57,900 nucleotides of DNA from NCBI GenBank assembly GCA_029261855.1, contig JAJDAN010000091.1:1-57900 (forward strand), given 5' to 3'. A program made the translations under genes and the position numbers. The notes under the pieces are model-generated. The model saw only the letters and a program-made list of their open reading frames with translations, was not told the origin of the DNA and ran no database searches. Shown here in pieces: positions 31,708-40,739 of the stretch; position 1 is the stretch's first letter; every line of letters starts with the position of its first letter. The stretch is from Deltaproteobacteria bacterium. GTDB lineage: Bacteria > Myxococcota_A > UBA9160 > UBA4427.

Positions 31708-34569
31708 CTAATCTTCCTCGTCGATTCGGCCGCGCAGGCCGCACTCGCAGTTAATGATCTCCTCAGCCGGTGCGCCCGACTGGAGGGGGTGGGTAAGTCC
31801 GTTCGAGAAGACCTCGCCCGGTACTCGGCGCTCGCCCTCCTGGGCGAAGTGAGAAGCGCGAACAGTGCCCGAAGGCTCGACCCCGCGGCCGGAAGTCAGC
31901 CACTCGGCGTCGATGATATCCCCGAGCGCGAAGGCCCTTACGAGGGAGTCGAAGCGAGCGGAGGAGACGGAGCCGCCTACCTCGGTCCGGGCAATCGTTA
32001 GCGCCCGCGCTGAATGAGAATTGAAGGCCCTCGTCGTCGTCGCCTTTAGATCCTTGAGGCTGGCCTTTACGCGGGCCTGGAGGGTGCCGACGTCTGCCGG
32101 TCCTGCCGCGAGAGTCTTTAGGAGGTCCGACCGGAGGCGCTTCGCGACGACGCTCGTCGTCCCCTCGGCTACCTGGATCGCCCGAGTAGCGGCCTTCTGT
32201 AGGATCGCAGGGTCGGCGACATTCAGTACCGAGACCCCGAGTTCCTTCGCGATATCCTTCGCGGCCGTACCCCAGACGTCGACGAGGATCGGCTCGATCT
32301 TGGCCGATAGGGCCTCGGCCCATTTCGCATCCTGGACGACGAGAAGCTCCTCGATCGCGTCCGCCGTAAGGTCGCCCTTCGCGAAGAGCGAGACGTCCCG
32401 CAGGCGGTCGAAGGAGACCGACTCTAGCCGCTTGTGCCGGTCGATCCATCGCAGCGTAGAGGGTGCCCACGGGACCGGAATATTCCGGATCGTATTCCCG
32501 AGGCAGTCCTTCACGGGGCGGAGGAGCCGGTGCGGGCAGACCTTTTGGATCCGGGCCTCCTCGATCGAGTCTTCCCGTACGGCCTTGTAGAGGGTTTCCA
32601 GCTCGGCCGCCGAGACGTTCGGCATAGGGTCCGAGTAGACCTTTCCGAAGCTATCGTCTCCGTCGAGCAGGCGTCCGCGGAGATCCGCAGATCCGATCGC
32701 GGAGCCGAGCGCAGAGCGCGGAACGATCCCGTCCGCGGCGAAGACTTCGAGCGCCCGCAGCTGGGCGGAACGCATCTCGAAGAAGATCCGCTTTACGGCC
32801 CGGTCCATCTTGGCGCGGGAGGCCTTGCCGATCCCCTGGAGCCTGCGCCAGTAGGCGAGGTTCGAGGTGCGGGTCTCCAGGTCGAGGACGCGGACGACGG
32901 GCGTCGGGACTTCCTTCTTCGGAGGTGCCTTCTTCGGGGGGACCGGAGGCTTTTTCTTGCCCTTCGGCTTCGTCTCCTCCTCCTCGATCTCCTCCTCTTC
33001 TTCGACCTCTTCGTCCTCCTCTTCCTCTTCCTCCTTCGGCTCCGGCTTCGGAGGCGGGAGAAGGACGATCTTCGGCAGGTTGATTATCCCCGCCATAGCG
33101 AGAACGGCCGCGGGGTCTTCGACTCCTGCCGCCTGTAGCTCCTTGATCGCGAGGCCGACCTCCTTCGCTGCCATCGCCTGCCCGCGGATAGCCGCGGCTC
33201 GAAGCGGGATTACGCCCTGGGGAACGAACCCGAGATCCCCGCCGTCGATCGGCTTTTCGAGACGGATCCCTACGGAGGAGAGCGCTTCGTTCAGAGGGAC
33301 GCCCGCCCGCTGGAGGATCGAGAGCGACTTCGCCATTCCTTCGAGGTCGCCGACTGCTCGTTCGAGGTCTTCGAGGTTCGAGCGGCAGCGGATCCCCTGC
33401 CATTCCGGCCGACGGAGGCGAGGGAAGAAGGAGGAGTTAAGCTTCGAGTCCGCGAGCCGGAAGTGGGGACCGACGCGCAGGAAGAGGTAGGCGCGGAAGC
33501 GGCCCGTAAAGGTCGCGAAGTTCTCGACGTCTGCGCCGAGTAGGCCGGGCGACGTCTGGAAGACCGCCGAGATATCGCCCTTATTCGCCTCTAGGAGCAT
33601 CGAGTATTGCATATCCCGGGGCGTCGAACGGCCCGAGGTGTACTTAGCATCGCCTTCTAGGAGGCGCGTGTTCCCCGCCGAGTCCGGGCTATTCCAGTGC
33701 TCGTCGAGTTCGGCCTCGTAGCGATCGCGCTCCCCGTCGGAGAGGAACCCGCCGACGACGACGATCCCGCCCGGGTCTCCGATGTTGCGGAGGAGGATGT
33801 TCTGGTACCGCCGGGCGAGGTGGTTCTGGCTGATCGGACCGTAAGCGGCCGCGAGTCGGCCCAGGCCTCGACCTGGGCGGTCGTTATCCGGTCGCTCGAT
33901 AAACTGGACCGTAGAAGCGATCGGCCAGATCATCCGACCTTCGGGCGTCGGGACCTCCCAGGCGTGGATCTCGTTCCCGCGTCCGCGTGTGATCGGCCGG
34001 ACCAGGTCGCCGCGCACCGGCCAGATCTCGTCGGGGAGATCCATAAAGCCGTGGGGGATATCGTCCGGGATCGAGAAGGTCGGCTCTCCGTTCGGGCCTC
34101 GCAGGAACCAGAAGGACTCGCCGGTAAGCGAGAGGTTCTGCGCGTCCGAGAGGTTCAGGAGGCCGGGATCCATTACCGGATTAACCCTCTCGAAGAGCGC
34201 CCTTACCGGGTGGCCCTCGGGTAGCTCCTGCGCTCGCGGATCGTCCGGGTCGCGGTCGTAGAACTTCCGGCGGATACCCGAGGCGACGATCGAGAGCAGG
34301 TCGACGCAAGAGAAGACCCAGGGCTCCTGCTTGAACGGCTGCCGGACCTCTTCGGACTCCGAGGCCGCGCCTAGGTGCATGCCCCCGCCATCCCCGCCGA
34401 AGTCCATCCAGGAATTGCCGATCTGTTTCTTAAACATCGCCCCCATAGCCCCGGGGAGGCGTGCGAGGACCTGGGTCGGCCTCGGAGACCGCGTAGCGTC
34501 TAGGGCCGCTTGCGGTACTTTAGAAGGCCCGGCGGCCGTGAGGGTCGATCCTCCGCGGTTCTCTTCCAT
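31708..34569 (-). CDS. Natural fusion: portal protein + Mu gpF-like head morphogenesis domain
   Basis: A 953-aa protein. Residues about 45-490 are an HK97-type portal (QEPWVFSCVDLLSIVASGI, DIPHGFMDLPDE, SMLLEANKGDISAVFQTSP). Residues 500-563 are a Glu-rich then Lys/Pro-rich linker. The C-terminal 400 residues are a MuF/SPP1 gp7-like domain with ALTIARTEVGGSVSS (about 861), FSNGLTHPLQSGAP and the final INCECGL. MuF usually is a separate gene. Fusion fixes 12 MuF copies per portal. GCGAGG precedes ATG 34569. Confidence 0.9.
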   Translation of the reverse strand: MEENRGGSTLTAAGPSKVPQAALDATRSPRPTQVLARLPGAMGAMFKKQIGNSWMDFGGDGGGMHLGAASESEEVRQPFKQEPWVFSCVDLLSIVASGIRRKFYDRDPDDPRAQELPEGHPVRALFERVNPVMDPGLLNLSDAQNLSLTGESFWFLRGPNGEPTFSIPDDIPHGFMDLPDEIWPVRGDLVRPITRGRGNEIHAWEVPTPEGRMIWPIASTVQFIERPDNDRPGRGLGRLAAAYGPISQNHLARRYQNILLRNIGDPGGIVVVGGFLSDGERDRYEAELDEHWNSPDSAGNTRLLEGDAKYTSGRSTPRDMQYSMLLEANKGDISAVFQTSPGLLGADVENFATFTGRFRAYLFLRVGPHFRLADSKLNSSFFPRLRRPEWQGIRCRSNLEDLERAVGDLEGMAKSLSILQRAGVPLNEALSSVGIRLEKPIDGGDLGFVPQGVIPLRAAAIRGQAMAAKEVGLAIKELQAAGVEDPAAVLAMAGIINLPKIVLLPPPKPEPKEEEEEEDEEVEEEEEIEEEETKPKGKKKPPVPPKKAPPKKEVPTPVVRVLDLETRTSNLAYWRRLQGIGKASRAKMDRAVKRIFFEMRSAQLRALEVFAADGIVPRSALGSAIGSADLRGRLLDGDDSFGKVYSDPMPNVSAAELETLYKAVREDSIEEARIQKVCPHRLLRPVKDCLGNTIRNIPVPWAPSTLRWIDRHKRLESVSFDRLRDVSLFAKGDLTADAIEELLVVQDAKWAEALSAKIEPILVDVWGTAAKDIAKELGVSVLNVADPAILQKAATRAIQVAEGTTSVVAKRLRSDLLKTLAAGPADVGTLQARVKASLKDLKATTTRAFNSHSARALTIARTEVGGSVSSARFDSLVRAFALGDIIDAEWLTSGRGVEPSGTVRASHFAQEGERRVPGEVFSNGLTHPLQSGAPAEEIINCECGLRGRIDEED

Positions 34570-34583
34570 CTTCGATTCCTCGC

Positions 34584-36194
34584 CTAGCTTCTTCGGATTC
34601 TACGAGCCTTTGGGGCCCGCCCTTTCTCGGAGAGGACCCTAAAGCGCACCTTAGCAGGGTTCGTACGTGAAAGGGAACAGAGCAGAGCGTCCGAGTAGTC
34701 GGGGCTCCGGCCGACCCTCGATTTATAGGCGTCCTTCGATTCGACGATCATCGCGTCCTTACCGTCGAACCTGCGCTCGATCGCCGTTAGATCCGCCCAG
34801 ATAGGCGAGTAGCGGGCGTCCTTCGGAACCGAGAGGAAGCCCTCCTGGAAGCATCGAAGCGCGAGCCAGTGTAGCTCCTGCCGACGGGTCCGAAGCGGGG
34901 GCGAGTGACCGAGGATATCGCGCCAGTCCTCCTCGGGACCGGCTCCGAAGTTGACCGCGTCGACGCAGAAGGAGTACTCCCACAAGCGGTCGTAGACGCC
35001 CCAGCCCATGCCCGTTACGTCTACGTGGACGTTCCGAGCGGGGACGTCCCAGCCCTTCGCGACCTTCCGGATAATGCGGGCGGAGCGCATGAGGTCGCCG
35101 CCGCTCATCCCGGGCGACCAGGCGTGGACCGAAGCGACCCGCCCGTCGACGGTAAGGACCGCTACGCACTTGTCCCCGGTCCGCCCGATATCTACGCCCA
35201 TATGCCGTCCGCCGAACTTCGGGACGATATCCGCGGCGATCTCTAGGAGAGTCATCGGGAAGAGCGCCTTATCCGACGACGTCGGGTGGAGCCCGAGTAC
35301 GCGGCTCATATAGTGCGGGTTCTTCTCCGGGTCCGGCCCGCAGGTCCGGCGCATATGATCGATCCAGTCGCGATCGACGATCTCCCTCGGGGCGTCGAAA
35401 GCCGAGATCCGCAACGTCTCCCAGGGCCAGTCGTCGAGGTCGGTCCCCATCGGGGGGTGAAAGGCCTCGTAGTGCCGTCCGCTTAGAGAGAGCGGGTTCC
35501 CCGAGAGGGCCATCTTAGAGCCAGGGTTCGTCATAAGCCCATCGAGCGCGAGGAAGAGTTCGTCCGGTACGCCCGAGGCCTCGTCGACGAGGACGAAGAC
35601 CGGGGCCTCCGCGTCCCCCTCCCGGTTCTTGGCCCACCATTCGATAAACTCCGCGTCTAGCTCGAAGCCGTCCTCTCCCGCGGCGAGGACGTCTGCCCCT
35701 ACGGCGGCCTTCGCGTGGAAGCCCGCGATCGATTCCGGCTTCCGCGTCGAGATCCCGAGGCCGTACCATTTCGCGCCTAGTTCGAGTTCGGTCTGGAGGG
35801 GGTTTCCCGGTAGCGGGATCCTGCTCTCCGCGTGCGCGAGGCGGATCTCTCTCCAGAGCTGGGAGCGGACTTGCGTCCAGGTCGTCGCCGTCGTGAGGAC
35901 GATCGAGTTCTCCCAGCAATTTAGGAAGTAGTGGAAGAGACCCGCGAAGTTGTAGGTCTTCCCGATCCCGGTCGCCGAGGCTATCGCCGTGTACTGGTGG
36001 TCGGAGATCAGCGTATTCATTTCGCGCTGTTTCTCCCACGGGATCCGCCCCAGAACGTCTCGGATAAAGGCGTTCGGGCGTCCCTGGTACTCCGTGAAGG
36101 GGCGGGGTTTAGCCTCCTTCGACCCGGATAGGCGTCGGCGCGTCTGCCTGAACAAGCGCAGCGTCGATCCCGTCGAGTAGCCGGTCTCTAGCAT
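34584..36194 (-). CDS. terL: Terminase large subunit
   Basis: A 536-aa packaging motor. The Walker A is SATGIGKT (73-80) and the Walker B FVLVDEAS with Asp204-Glu205. The RNase H-like nuclease has Asp335 (MGVDIGRTGDK), Asp392 (VHVDVTG) and Asp499/Asp502 (SPDYSDALL). The proposed start at ATG 36194 overlaps terS by 86 bases; a later start is possible because the first 35 residues are not conserved-looking. It drives DNA into the prohead through the portal encoded next. Confidence 0.95.
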   Translation of the reverse strand: MLETGYSTGSTLRLFRQTRRRLSGSKEAKPRPFTEYQGRPNAFIRDVLGRIPWEKQREMNTLISDHQYTAIASATGIGKTYNFAGLFHYFLNCWENSIVLTTATTWTQVRSQLWREIRLAHAESRIPLPGNPLQTELELGAKWYGLGISTRKPESIAGFHAKAAVGADVLAAGEDGFELDAEFIEWWAKNREGDAEAPVFVLVDEASGVPDELFLALDGLMTNPGSKMALSGNPLSLSGRHYEAFHPPMGTDLDDWPWETLRISAFDAPREIVDRDWIDHMRRTCGPDPEKNPHYMSRVLGLHPTSSDKALFPMTLLEIAADIVPKFGGRHMGVDIGRTGDKCVAVLTVDGRVASVHAWSPGMSGGDLMRSARIIRKVAKGWDVPARNVHVDVTGMGWGVYDRLWEYSFCVDAVNFGAGPEEDWRDILGHSPPLRTRRQELHWLALRCFQEGFLSVPKDARYSPIWADLTAIERRFDGKDAMIVESKDAYKSRVGRSPDYSDALLCSLSRTNPAKVRFRVLSEKGRAPKARRIRRS

Positions 36195-36921
36195 CCTGGG
36201 GGGCCTCTCTGATAATTGTCGAGGTGACGACCGCGATAAAGGCTGCGAACTGCCTCTCGGTAATCACGCGCTCCTCTCCGGTCCTCGTCCTCCGTTCGTT
36301 GTGCGCGACCGTCGCCCGCTTCTGGGAAAGGTTCGCGGCTTCCTTCATTGCTCGACCGATCTCGTAGCCGGTGCGAAGGAGGTTCCCGAGCTTGCGGAAC
36401 TCGTCGGCGAAGGCCTCGTCGTTCCCCTTCTTCGCGGCCTTGCTCGCGGCGATCCATATCCGGTAGGCGTCGACGCGGAAGTTCGGGGTATCCGCGAACT
36501 TTACACCCTGCTCCAGGACGATTTCGGCGAGGGTGCCGAGGAGCGCGATATCGGGCTTCGTGTCGAGGAGGGTATCGGTCGACCGAAGCTCCTCGAAGCG
36601 GCTCGCGAGCCCGTGGAGCTTCGTCGAGTAGAGCCCGTGGATTATCGGACGGCCGCTCCCTAGCGCCCCGCCGTGGTTCCGGCAAGTCTGCCCGTTGCCC
36701 GTCTTAGTCGGCGCGGCCCCGCATCGCTTACCGCCGGAGTTCCGCTTCTTCCGGCAGCACTGGAGGCGGCCGTACCAGGGCAGGCCGTCCTCGGGAAGCC
36801 ATTCTTCTTGGGGGCGGTTCTCTAGCTTGCCGCCGACGTAGACGAGTTCGACCTTCCCCTTCGGGATGGCGTCTTTCGGTCCCTTGATCTGGACGGCTTT
36901 CGGCTTTTTCTTGGCGGGCAT
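36109..36921 (-). CDS. terS: Terminase small subunit
   Basis: A 270-aa protein immediately before terL. The N-terminal third contains CCRKKRNSGGKRCG, then GNGQTCRNHGGALGSGRP and HGLYST, the Cys/His pattern common in small terminases of this type. Helices follow, with a basic segment for DNA binding. It recognises the packaging site and hands the DNA to TerL. It is first in the head operon, 14 bases after promoter element P5. Confidence 0.85.
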   Translation of the reverse strand: MPAKKKPKAVQIKGPKDAIPKGKVELVYVGGKLENRPQEEWLPEDGLPWYGRLQCCRKKRNSGGKRCGAAPTKTGNGQTCRNHGGALGSGRPIIHGLYSTKLHGLASRFEELRSTDTLLDTKPDIALLGTLAEIVLEQGVKFADTPNFRVDAYRIWIAASKAAKKGNDEAFADEFRKLGNLLRTGYEIGRAMKEAANLSQKRATVAHNERRTRTGEERVITERQFAAFIAVVTSTIIREAPQDARDRLLDGIDAALVQADAPTPIRVEGG

Positions 36922-36934
36922 AAGGGGCCCTCAG

Positions 36935-36962
36935 TAGGCACCCCCAGACGGCCGCGGGTCAA
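36935..36962 (-). promoter_or_regulatory. Promoter-like element P5 (head operon)
   Basis: Minus-strand TTGACC (36957-36962), a 16-bp spacer and TGCCTA (36935-36940) lie between the MmcB-like gene and terS. The palindrome is degenerate. The leader would be very short, near the TerS ribosome site (GAGGG). Confidence 0.45.
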
Positions 36963-36964
36963 GG

Positions 36965-37801
36965 CTATTCAGTCTTCGGAGGGTCGAGCCGGTTCGCAAG
37001 TTCGCGCAGCTCGGACGCGAGCCTCTCGCCCTTGTCGGCGATTACCGCCGGGGCGACTTGCCGGTCGAGCCAGGCCTTGATCTCCTCCGGATCATTCCGC
37101 CAGCCCCGAGCGCCGTCGGTGCGCTTCATCGCGTTCTGAATGGCCGTAAAGACGTTCTCCCATCGGTTCATCCACTCCCGGACGGTCTTCTTCCTCACGC
37201 CCCGGTCCTCCTTGTCGACGCCGAACTTCGTACGGGGTTGGAAGTTGTAGCGGTCGTAGAGCTTCTTCTGTATCCCGCGCAGCTCTTCGAGGGAGATCGG
37301 TCGGCCGCGGAGGGTTGCGTACTCGGACTCGATTCTCTCGCGCTCGTAGATCTGCTCCTGCCTCAGTCTCTCCGAGCGCTTGACCATCTGCCGGAGCAGG
37401 GCTTCGGAGGGCTTTCGGTCTCGGAAGTAGCGAGCGATTCGGACCTTACGAAGGCCTTTCCCGTAGGGCTCGAAGAGGCCGATCCCTTCGGGAAGCTCGG
37501 CAGGGTCGACGACCCCTTTAACGGCCGCGATCCAGAACTCGCTCGACGCATTCTCGAAGACCTCCCTCTTCTCGGGAGCCTCCAGCTCGGCGAGCCAGTC
37601 GGAGCGGGCGACCTTGACCTCGACGGAGACGGTCCGGAAACCCGAGGAATTCCAGAGCCCGAGAGCTACGAAGTCGATCCTCCGCTCGGTCCGCCGGGTC
37701 TTCCCGTGCCCGAGGAGCTGGAGTTCCGTGTAGGTAGCCCACTCGCCGCGGTCGGTCGGGTACTTGACGCGGAGCCGCTGGATCAGGTCCTCGGCGTTCA
37801 A
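36965..37801 (-). CDS. MmcB-like PD-(D/E)XK-fold protein
   Basis: A 278-aa protein. Residues 25-110 fit the MmcB/VRR-type nuclease fold: Glu26, Asp43 in ERRIDFVALGLW, Glu61-Val-Lys63 in VSVEVKVARSDWLAELEAPEKRE, and later PEGIGLF. In bacteria MmcB is linked to DNA damage repair. The C-terminal half is helical and charged, perhaps DNA-binding. TTG start 37801 overlaps the upstream TGA. It is the last gene before the head operon, so it may act in DNA processing before packaging. Confidence 0.75.
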   Translation of the reverse strand: MNAEDLIQRLRVKYPTDRGEWATYTELQLLGHGKTRRTERRIDFVALGLWNSSGFRTVSVEVKVARSDWLAELEAPEKREVFENASSEFWIAAVKGVVDPAELPEGIGLFEPYGKGLRKVRIARYFRDRKPSEALLRQMVKRSERLRQEQIYERERIESEYATLRGRPISLEELRGIQKKLYDRYNFQPRTKFGVDKEDRGVRKKTVREWMNRWENVFTAIQNAMKRTDGARGWRNDPEEIKAWLDRQVAPAVIADKGERLASELRELANRLDPPKTE

Positions 37802-38139
37802 GTGAGCTTGCCGCGCAGACGCTCGGCCCTCTTTCTGATCTCACGGGCGAGGCTCTTCGACTTTAGAAGGGCCTCTATTAGGCGGAGCGTCTCGGAGCGC
37901 TCGCGATCGGTCAGAGGCTCGGCTTCTCGCTGTTCCTCGGTCTTCGGCCCTCCGATCGTTCCTCCGTTCGCGACGATCAGATCGAGGACCGCCTGGACGA
38001 GGGCTCGGCCCTGCTGCTCGGTTCCGCGGCCGACGGCCTCGTAAATTCGGTTGTACGGGTTGCGGTGCTCCTCGGCCTCGTTCTTGAGGTCCCATAGGGC
38101 GCGGGTGATTTCGTCGATCCAGGGTTGTCCTTGACTCAT
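37798..38139 (-). CDS. Hypothetical helical protein, 113 aa
   Basis: An all-helical charged protein (SETLRLIEALLKSKSLAREI and flanks) without a recognised domain. The start at ATG 38139 overlaps the preceding TGA (ATGA), replacing a longer open frame that is shadow of the upstream gene. It is coupled on both sides. Confidence 0.7.
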   Translation of the reverse strand: MSQGQPWIDEITRALWDLKNEAEEHRNPYNRIYEAVGRGTEQQGRALVQAVLDLIVANGGTIGGPKTEEQREAEPLTDRERSETLRLIEALLKSKSLAREIRKRAERLRGKLT

Positions 38140-38327
38140 TTCGGGCAGACGCCGTCCTTCCGGCAGGGTTCTTGGGGGTAGCGGTAGAGACCGCAGCGTG
38201 GGCACTTCTTCTGGCGGAGCCCGGCCTTCTGCTGGACCTTCGCCCAGGCGTGCCACTGGAGGTAGCCCTCCGGCGGCAGGGTTCCGCGCTCGTAATCGGG
38301 GATCGTGAGGATATGGAGGCGGCTCAC
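38136..38327 (-). CDS. Small zinc-knuckle protein, 63 aa
   Basis: I choose GTG 38327, which overlaps the upstream TGA (GTGA), over an upstream ATG that would overlap 60 bases. The C terminus has KKCPRCGLYRYP and a further Cys pair (PCRKDGVCPK), a four-cysteine zinc site. The role is unknown; it is one of a run of small zinc proteins here. Confidence 0.68.
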   Translation of the reverse strand: MSRLHILTIPDYERGTLPPEGYLQWHAWAKVQQKAGLRQKKCPRCGLYRYPQEPCRKDGVCPK

Positions 38328-38566
38328 TTCGCGAGCCTCGCTAGGTCGGAGTGATTGCTCCAGCCAACATGCCCGCAGCTGCATCGATACTCGCGGGAGG
38401 TCGTCGTCGACCTGATCCCGAGAGCGGTATAGCGCTTCGGCCGGTAGGACCTGGACCGCCCCGTAAGCTCGACCTTGCTATGCCAGGTCCGAACGAGGCT
38501 CGATCGGCAATGGTGGCACCGGAAGGAGATCGGGGAGCCTGGGCCGCTAGACCGGCTCACTTTCAC
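38324..38566 (-). CDS. Ogr/Delta-like zinc-binding protein, 80 aa
   Basis: The start is GTG 38566, in a GTGA overlap. RCHHCRSSLVRTW followed 35 residues later by YRCSCGHVGW recalls the two-knuckle layout of Ogr/Delta late-transcription activators of P2-like phages, but the second pair is CxC, not CxxC. If functional, it could activate late genes, and the head operon starts 1.4 kb downstream. Treat the activator role as a hypothesis. Confidence 0.66.
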   Translation of the reverse strand: MKVSRSSGPGSPISFRCHHCRSSLVRTWHSKVELTGRSRSYRPKRYTALGIRSTTTSREYRCSCGHVGWSNHSDLARLAK

Positions 38567-38913
38567 CCTATCGGAATCAGGTCGAGCACGCGCTCGTACT
38601 TGCGCTCGGTCGAGTGCCCGTCCCACTTCTTCGGCGGCAGATCCCGGCGGAGGTGGTCGAAGAGCTGGAGGTCCGAGTCGTGAAGGTGCCAAGTCGCTTG
38701 GCCGGTGGGCAGCTCTACGAATACGAGCCATCTCCAGTCGTCTTCCCAGTCCAGGTCCTCCTCGGGGTGGCGCTGGAGCTGGCTCGGGTAGAGCGAGGAG
38801 ATCAGCGCGACGAGCTTATTCCGCTCGGCGTATGCGGCATTCTTCGACGTAGCCTGGACCGCGATCTCGCGCTCCAGCTCCCGTCGGGACTTCATCCATT
38901 TAGGCAGGCTCAT
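38563..38913 (-). CDS. Conserved phage protein with WDGH motif, 116 aa
   Basis: The pattern VELPTGQATWHLHDSD, then FDHL and KKWDGHSTERKYERV, is familiar from many unrelated phages and prophages, where it has no known function. The N terminus is a charged helix. ATGA and GTGA overlaps join it to both neighbours. Confidence 0.75.
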   Translation of the reverse strand: MSLPKWMKSRRELEREIAVQATSKNAAYAERNKLVALISSLYPSQLQRHPEEDLDWEDDWRWLVFVELPTGQATWHLHDSDLQLFDHLRRDLPPKKWDGHSTERKYERVLDLIPIG

Positions 38914-39281
38914 TCGTGGAACTCCTTGGGTATCAGCTTCTCTTCTTCGATCTCCAGACGATTCAGTAGCGCGAGCTTGGCCGTTACCTCGTCGAGGCCG
39001 CAGGTGCAGTCCTTCCCGAGGAGGTCGCCGTTCGCGCCGAACTCCATCGCCTCGCAGTCGCGGGCGTGCTCGGAGTTGTTCGAGAGGTCCTTCGCGGCCT
39101 GCGCGAGATCCGCGAATGCGCGGTACCGCCGGAGGGCCGCGTCGAGTCGGACCTGCCAGAACTCCCCATTCGCGCCGATCTCTTCGACGTAGAACTCGAA
39201 GGCTCGGTCGACCGGTGCGAGACGGACGTCGAGGAGCGAGTAGACGGGGGACTCGCCCTCGCAGATCTTGTCGCCCCTCAC
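38910..39281 (-). CDS. Hypothetical protein with CTCGLDE motif, 123 aa
   Basis: GTG start at 39281 in a GTGA overlap. The helical sequence contains EHARDCEAMEFG and KDCTCGLDEVTAKLALL. The CxC-G-L-D-E ending with three cysteines is shared by small phage proteins of unknown role and may bind a metal. Confidence 0.7.
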   Translation of the reverse strand: MRGDKICEGESPVYSLLDVRLAPVDRAFEFYVEEIGANGEFWQVRLDAALRRYRAFADLAQAAKDLSNNSEHARDCEAMEFGANGDLLGKDCTCGLDEVTAKLALLNRLEIEEEKLIPKEFHE

Positions 39282-40045
39282 GCTCGCGCCCCGGCTCCAG
39301 CGGAATGCGAATCGAGGTAGCAGTCGATAACGAACCGCTCGATCCTCTCCGAATCGGGGAGGCCCAGGGCAGAGGTGCGCTTTAGCTCGACGAGACGAGC
39401 TTCGAGCCCGGCCGCCTCCTCCAGGACTTCCTCCTTCGTCGCCCCGCCAGTTCGGACGCTAATAATGCGCGACCGCTCGGGCTCCGGCATCGGCAGGGTG
39501 AGAGAGCCCGTCTCCGCTAGCTCGATCCCCTGGTAGCCCAGCCGCAGAAGGTGTCCCGCGTACTTCGTATCGAAGCCGTACTTCGCTACGAGTTCGGGCC
39601 GGTTCGGCATCATCCTTTTGCGCGTGAGGCGGTCCCTCTGCTGCCTCATATAGCCCAGGTACGGGCCGAATAGGTTGGTCCCGATAAAGGCGTCCCGCAT
39701 CTCTCGAAGCGCCGATCCGCGCTCGTCGCAGATCAGGACGGCGCTCTCTGGAAGGAAGAGAAGCGTAAGGATCGTCGGGTTCCCAGAGATCGCGAGGCGA
39801 GCCCATTTCGCGAGGCTGTAGATCGTCAAGTCCAGATCTCCAGGTCCCGACCTCACCCCCTCCGGCTTAGTTCGGTGGGTCCATTGCTCGAACCCTCGCC
39901 GTAGGCCGAAGAAGTGGTCGAAGGGCTCGACGCATATCCCCATCTCGTCGCGGTCCTGCTCTTCGCCGACGGATAGGCCGTAAAGCGTCGAGCCTACAAC
40001 TCCACGAAAGATCGTGTTCGGCTCGGCGAGTTCCCGAGCCGTCAT
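39278..40045 (-). CDS. RlaP-type nucleotidyltransferase (pol beta superfamily)
   Basis: A 255-aa protein. Gly18-Ser19 followed by YGL and Asp31-Arg-Asp33 (GSTLYGLSVGEEQDRDEMG) is the nucleotidyltransferase metal-binding core of the RlaP/PF10127 family, linked to RNA repair. The rest fits that family (LTIYSLAKWARLAISGNPT, TLLFLPES, KYAGHLLRLGYQG). The substrate is unknown; it could modify or repair tRNA cut by host defences. It sits among ASCH and DUF1643 genes. Confidence 0.82.
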   Translation of the reverse strand: MTARELAEPNTIFRGVVGSTLYGLSVGEEQDRDEMGICVEPFDHFFGLRRGFEQWTHRTKPEGVRSGPGDLDLTIYSLAKWARLAISGNPTILTLLFLPESAVLICDERGSALREMRDAFIGTNLFGPYLGYMRQQRDRLTRKRMMPNRPELVAKYGFDTKYAGHLLRLGYQGIELAETGSLTLPMPEPERSRIISVRTGGATKEEVLEEAAGLEARLVELKRTSALGLPDSERIERFVIDCYLDSHSAGAGARA

Positions 40046-40362
40046 AGGGACGCCTTCCTATTTCGGTCTTCAATGAGCACTTGGATAAGGGCCGCCCCAT
40101 CGCCGAGGCCCGCGATCCGCATATGGTCGAGCTTGTCTTCCGCCAGTGGGCGGAGCCGGACGATCTCCTCGTTCAGAGCGTCGCGAGCCTCAATCAGTCC
40201 AGGCAAACAAAAGAGCGCCCCCTCCATCCCCTCGACGCGCTCTAGAAGCTGGCCCTCCAGCTCGCAGGCTTTCCGGTCCTCAGCCTCGTTCGGCTTCTTC
40301 GCGTCCTCGCCGTCGGCGATCGCATGGAACCGCTCCTCTAGCTCCTTCTGGGTAAAGCTCAT
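40042..40362 (-). CDS. Hypothetical helical protein, 106 aa
   Basis: Start at ATG 40362, in an ATGA overlap with the lipoprotein gene. The sequence is charged, helical, with two cysteines and EARDALNEEIVRLRPLAEDK. It couples to the nucleotidyltransferase start at 40045 and may be its partner, but that rests on layout only. Confidence 0.7.
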   Translation of the reverse strand: MSFTQKELEERFHAIADGEDAKKPNEAEDRKACELEGQLLERVEGMEGALFCLPGLIEARDALNEEIVRLRPLAEDKLDHMRIAGLGDGAALIQVLIEDRNRKASL

Positions 40363-40739
40363 CGCTCCCCCCGGTAGACGGAGCCCATAAGCATTACCTT
40401 GAATTCGTACCGGTGCCCGTTCCAGAAGTGGGCCTCCGAGATCGACTCGAAGACCAGGAGATCCCAGTCGAGCCCGTAGTCTTCGTGAGCGCCCTTCCGG
40501 AGCGACCAGGCTCCGAGCCCGTCCCCGAAGACGTTCGGCCGCGAGAGGTCCGGCGGGACCCACGTAAAGACCTTCCCGAGTTCCTCGTAGCCGGTCGGAT
40601 CGAAGACGGATTCGTGCCCGTAGGGCTGGTAGATCGCCTCCTTCTCCCCGAGAGGCCCGCGGAGTTCAGAGGGGACGCCCGCGGAGTAGGCCGCGCAGCT
40701 GGAGAGCAGGAGGAGAGCGAGGGCGATAAGTTGCTTCAT
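40359..40739 (-). CDS. Small lipoprotein, 126 aa
   Basis: The signal peptide MKQLIALALLLLSSC ends in a lipobox with the lipidated Cys at residue 15. The remainder is a soluble aromatic-rich domain. A lipoprotein in an early-type block could act in superinfection exclusion, a known role of small phage lipoproteins such as T5 Llp. That role is inference. Confidence 0.75.
   Translation of the reverse strand: MKQLIALALLLLSSCAAYSAGVPSELRGPLGEKEAIYQPYGHESVFDPTGYEELGKVFTWVPPDLSRPNVFGDGLGAWSLRKGAHEDYGLDWDLLVFESISEAHFWNGHRYEFKVMLMGSVYRGER

Noticed and set aside
34630-34660. Promoter-like CCTAAAGCGCACCTTAG sequence
   Set aside because: It lies within terL coding sequence and lacks the spacing and boxes of the promoter family.
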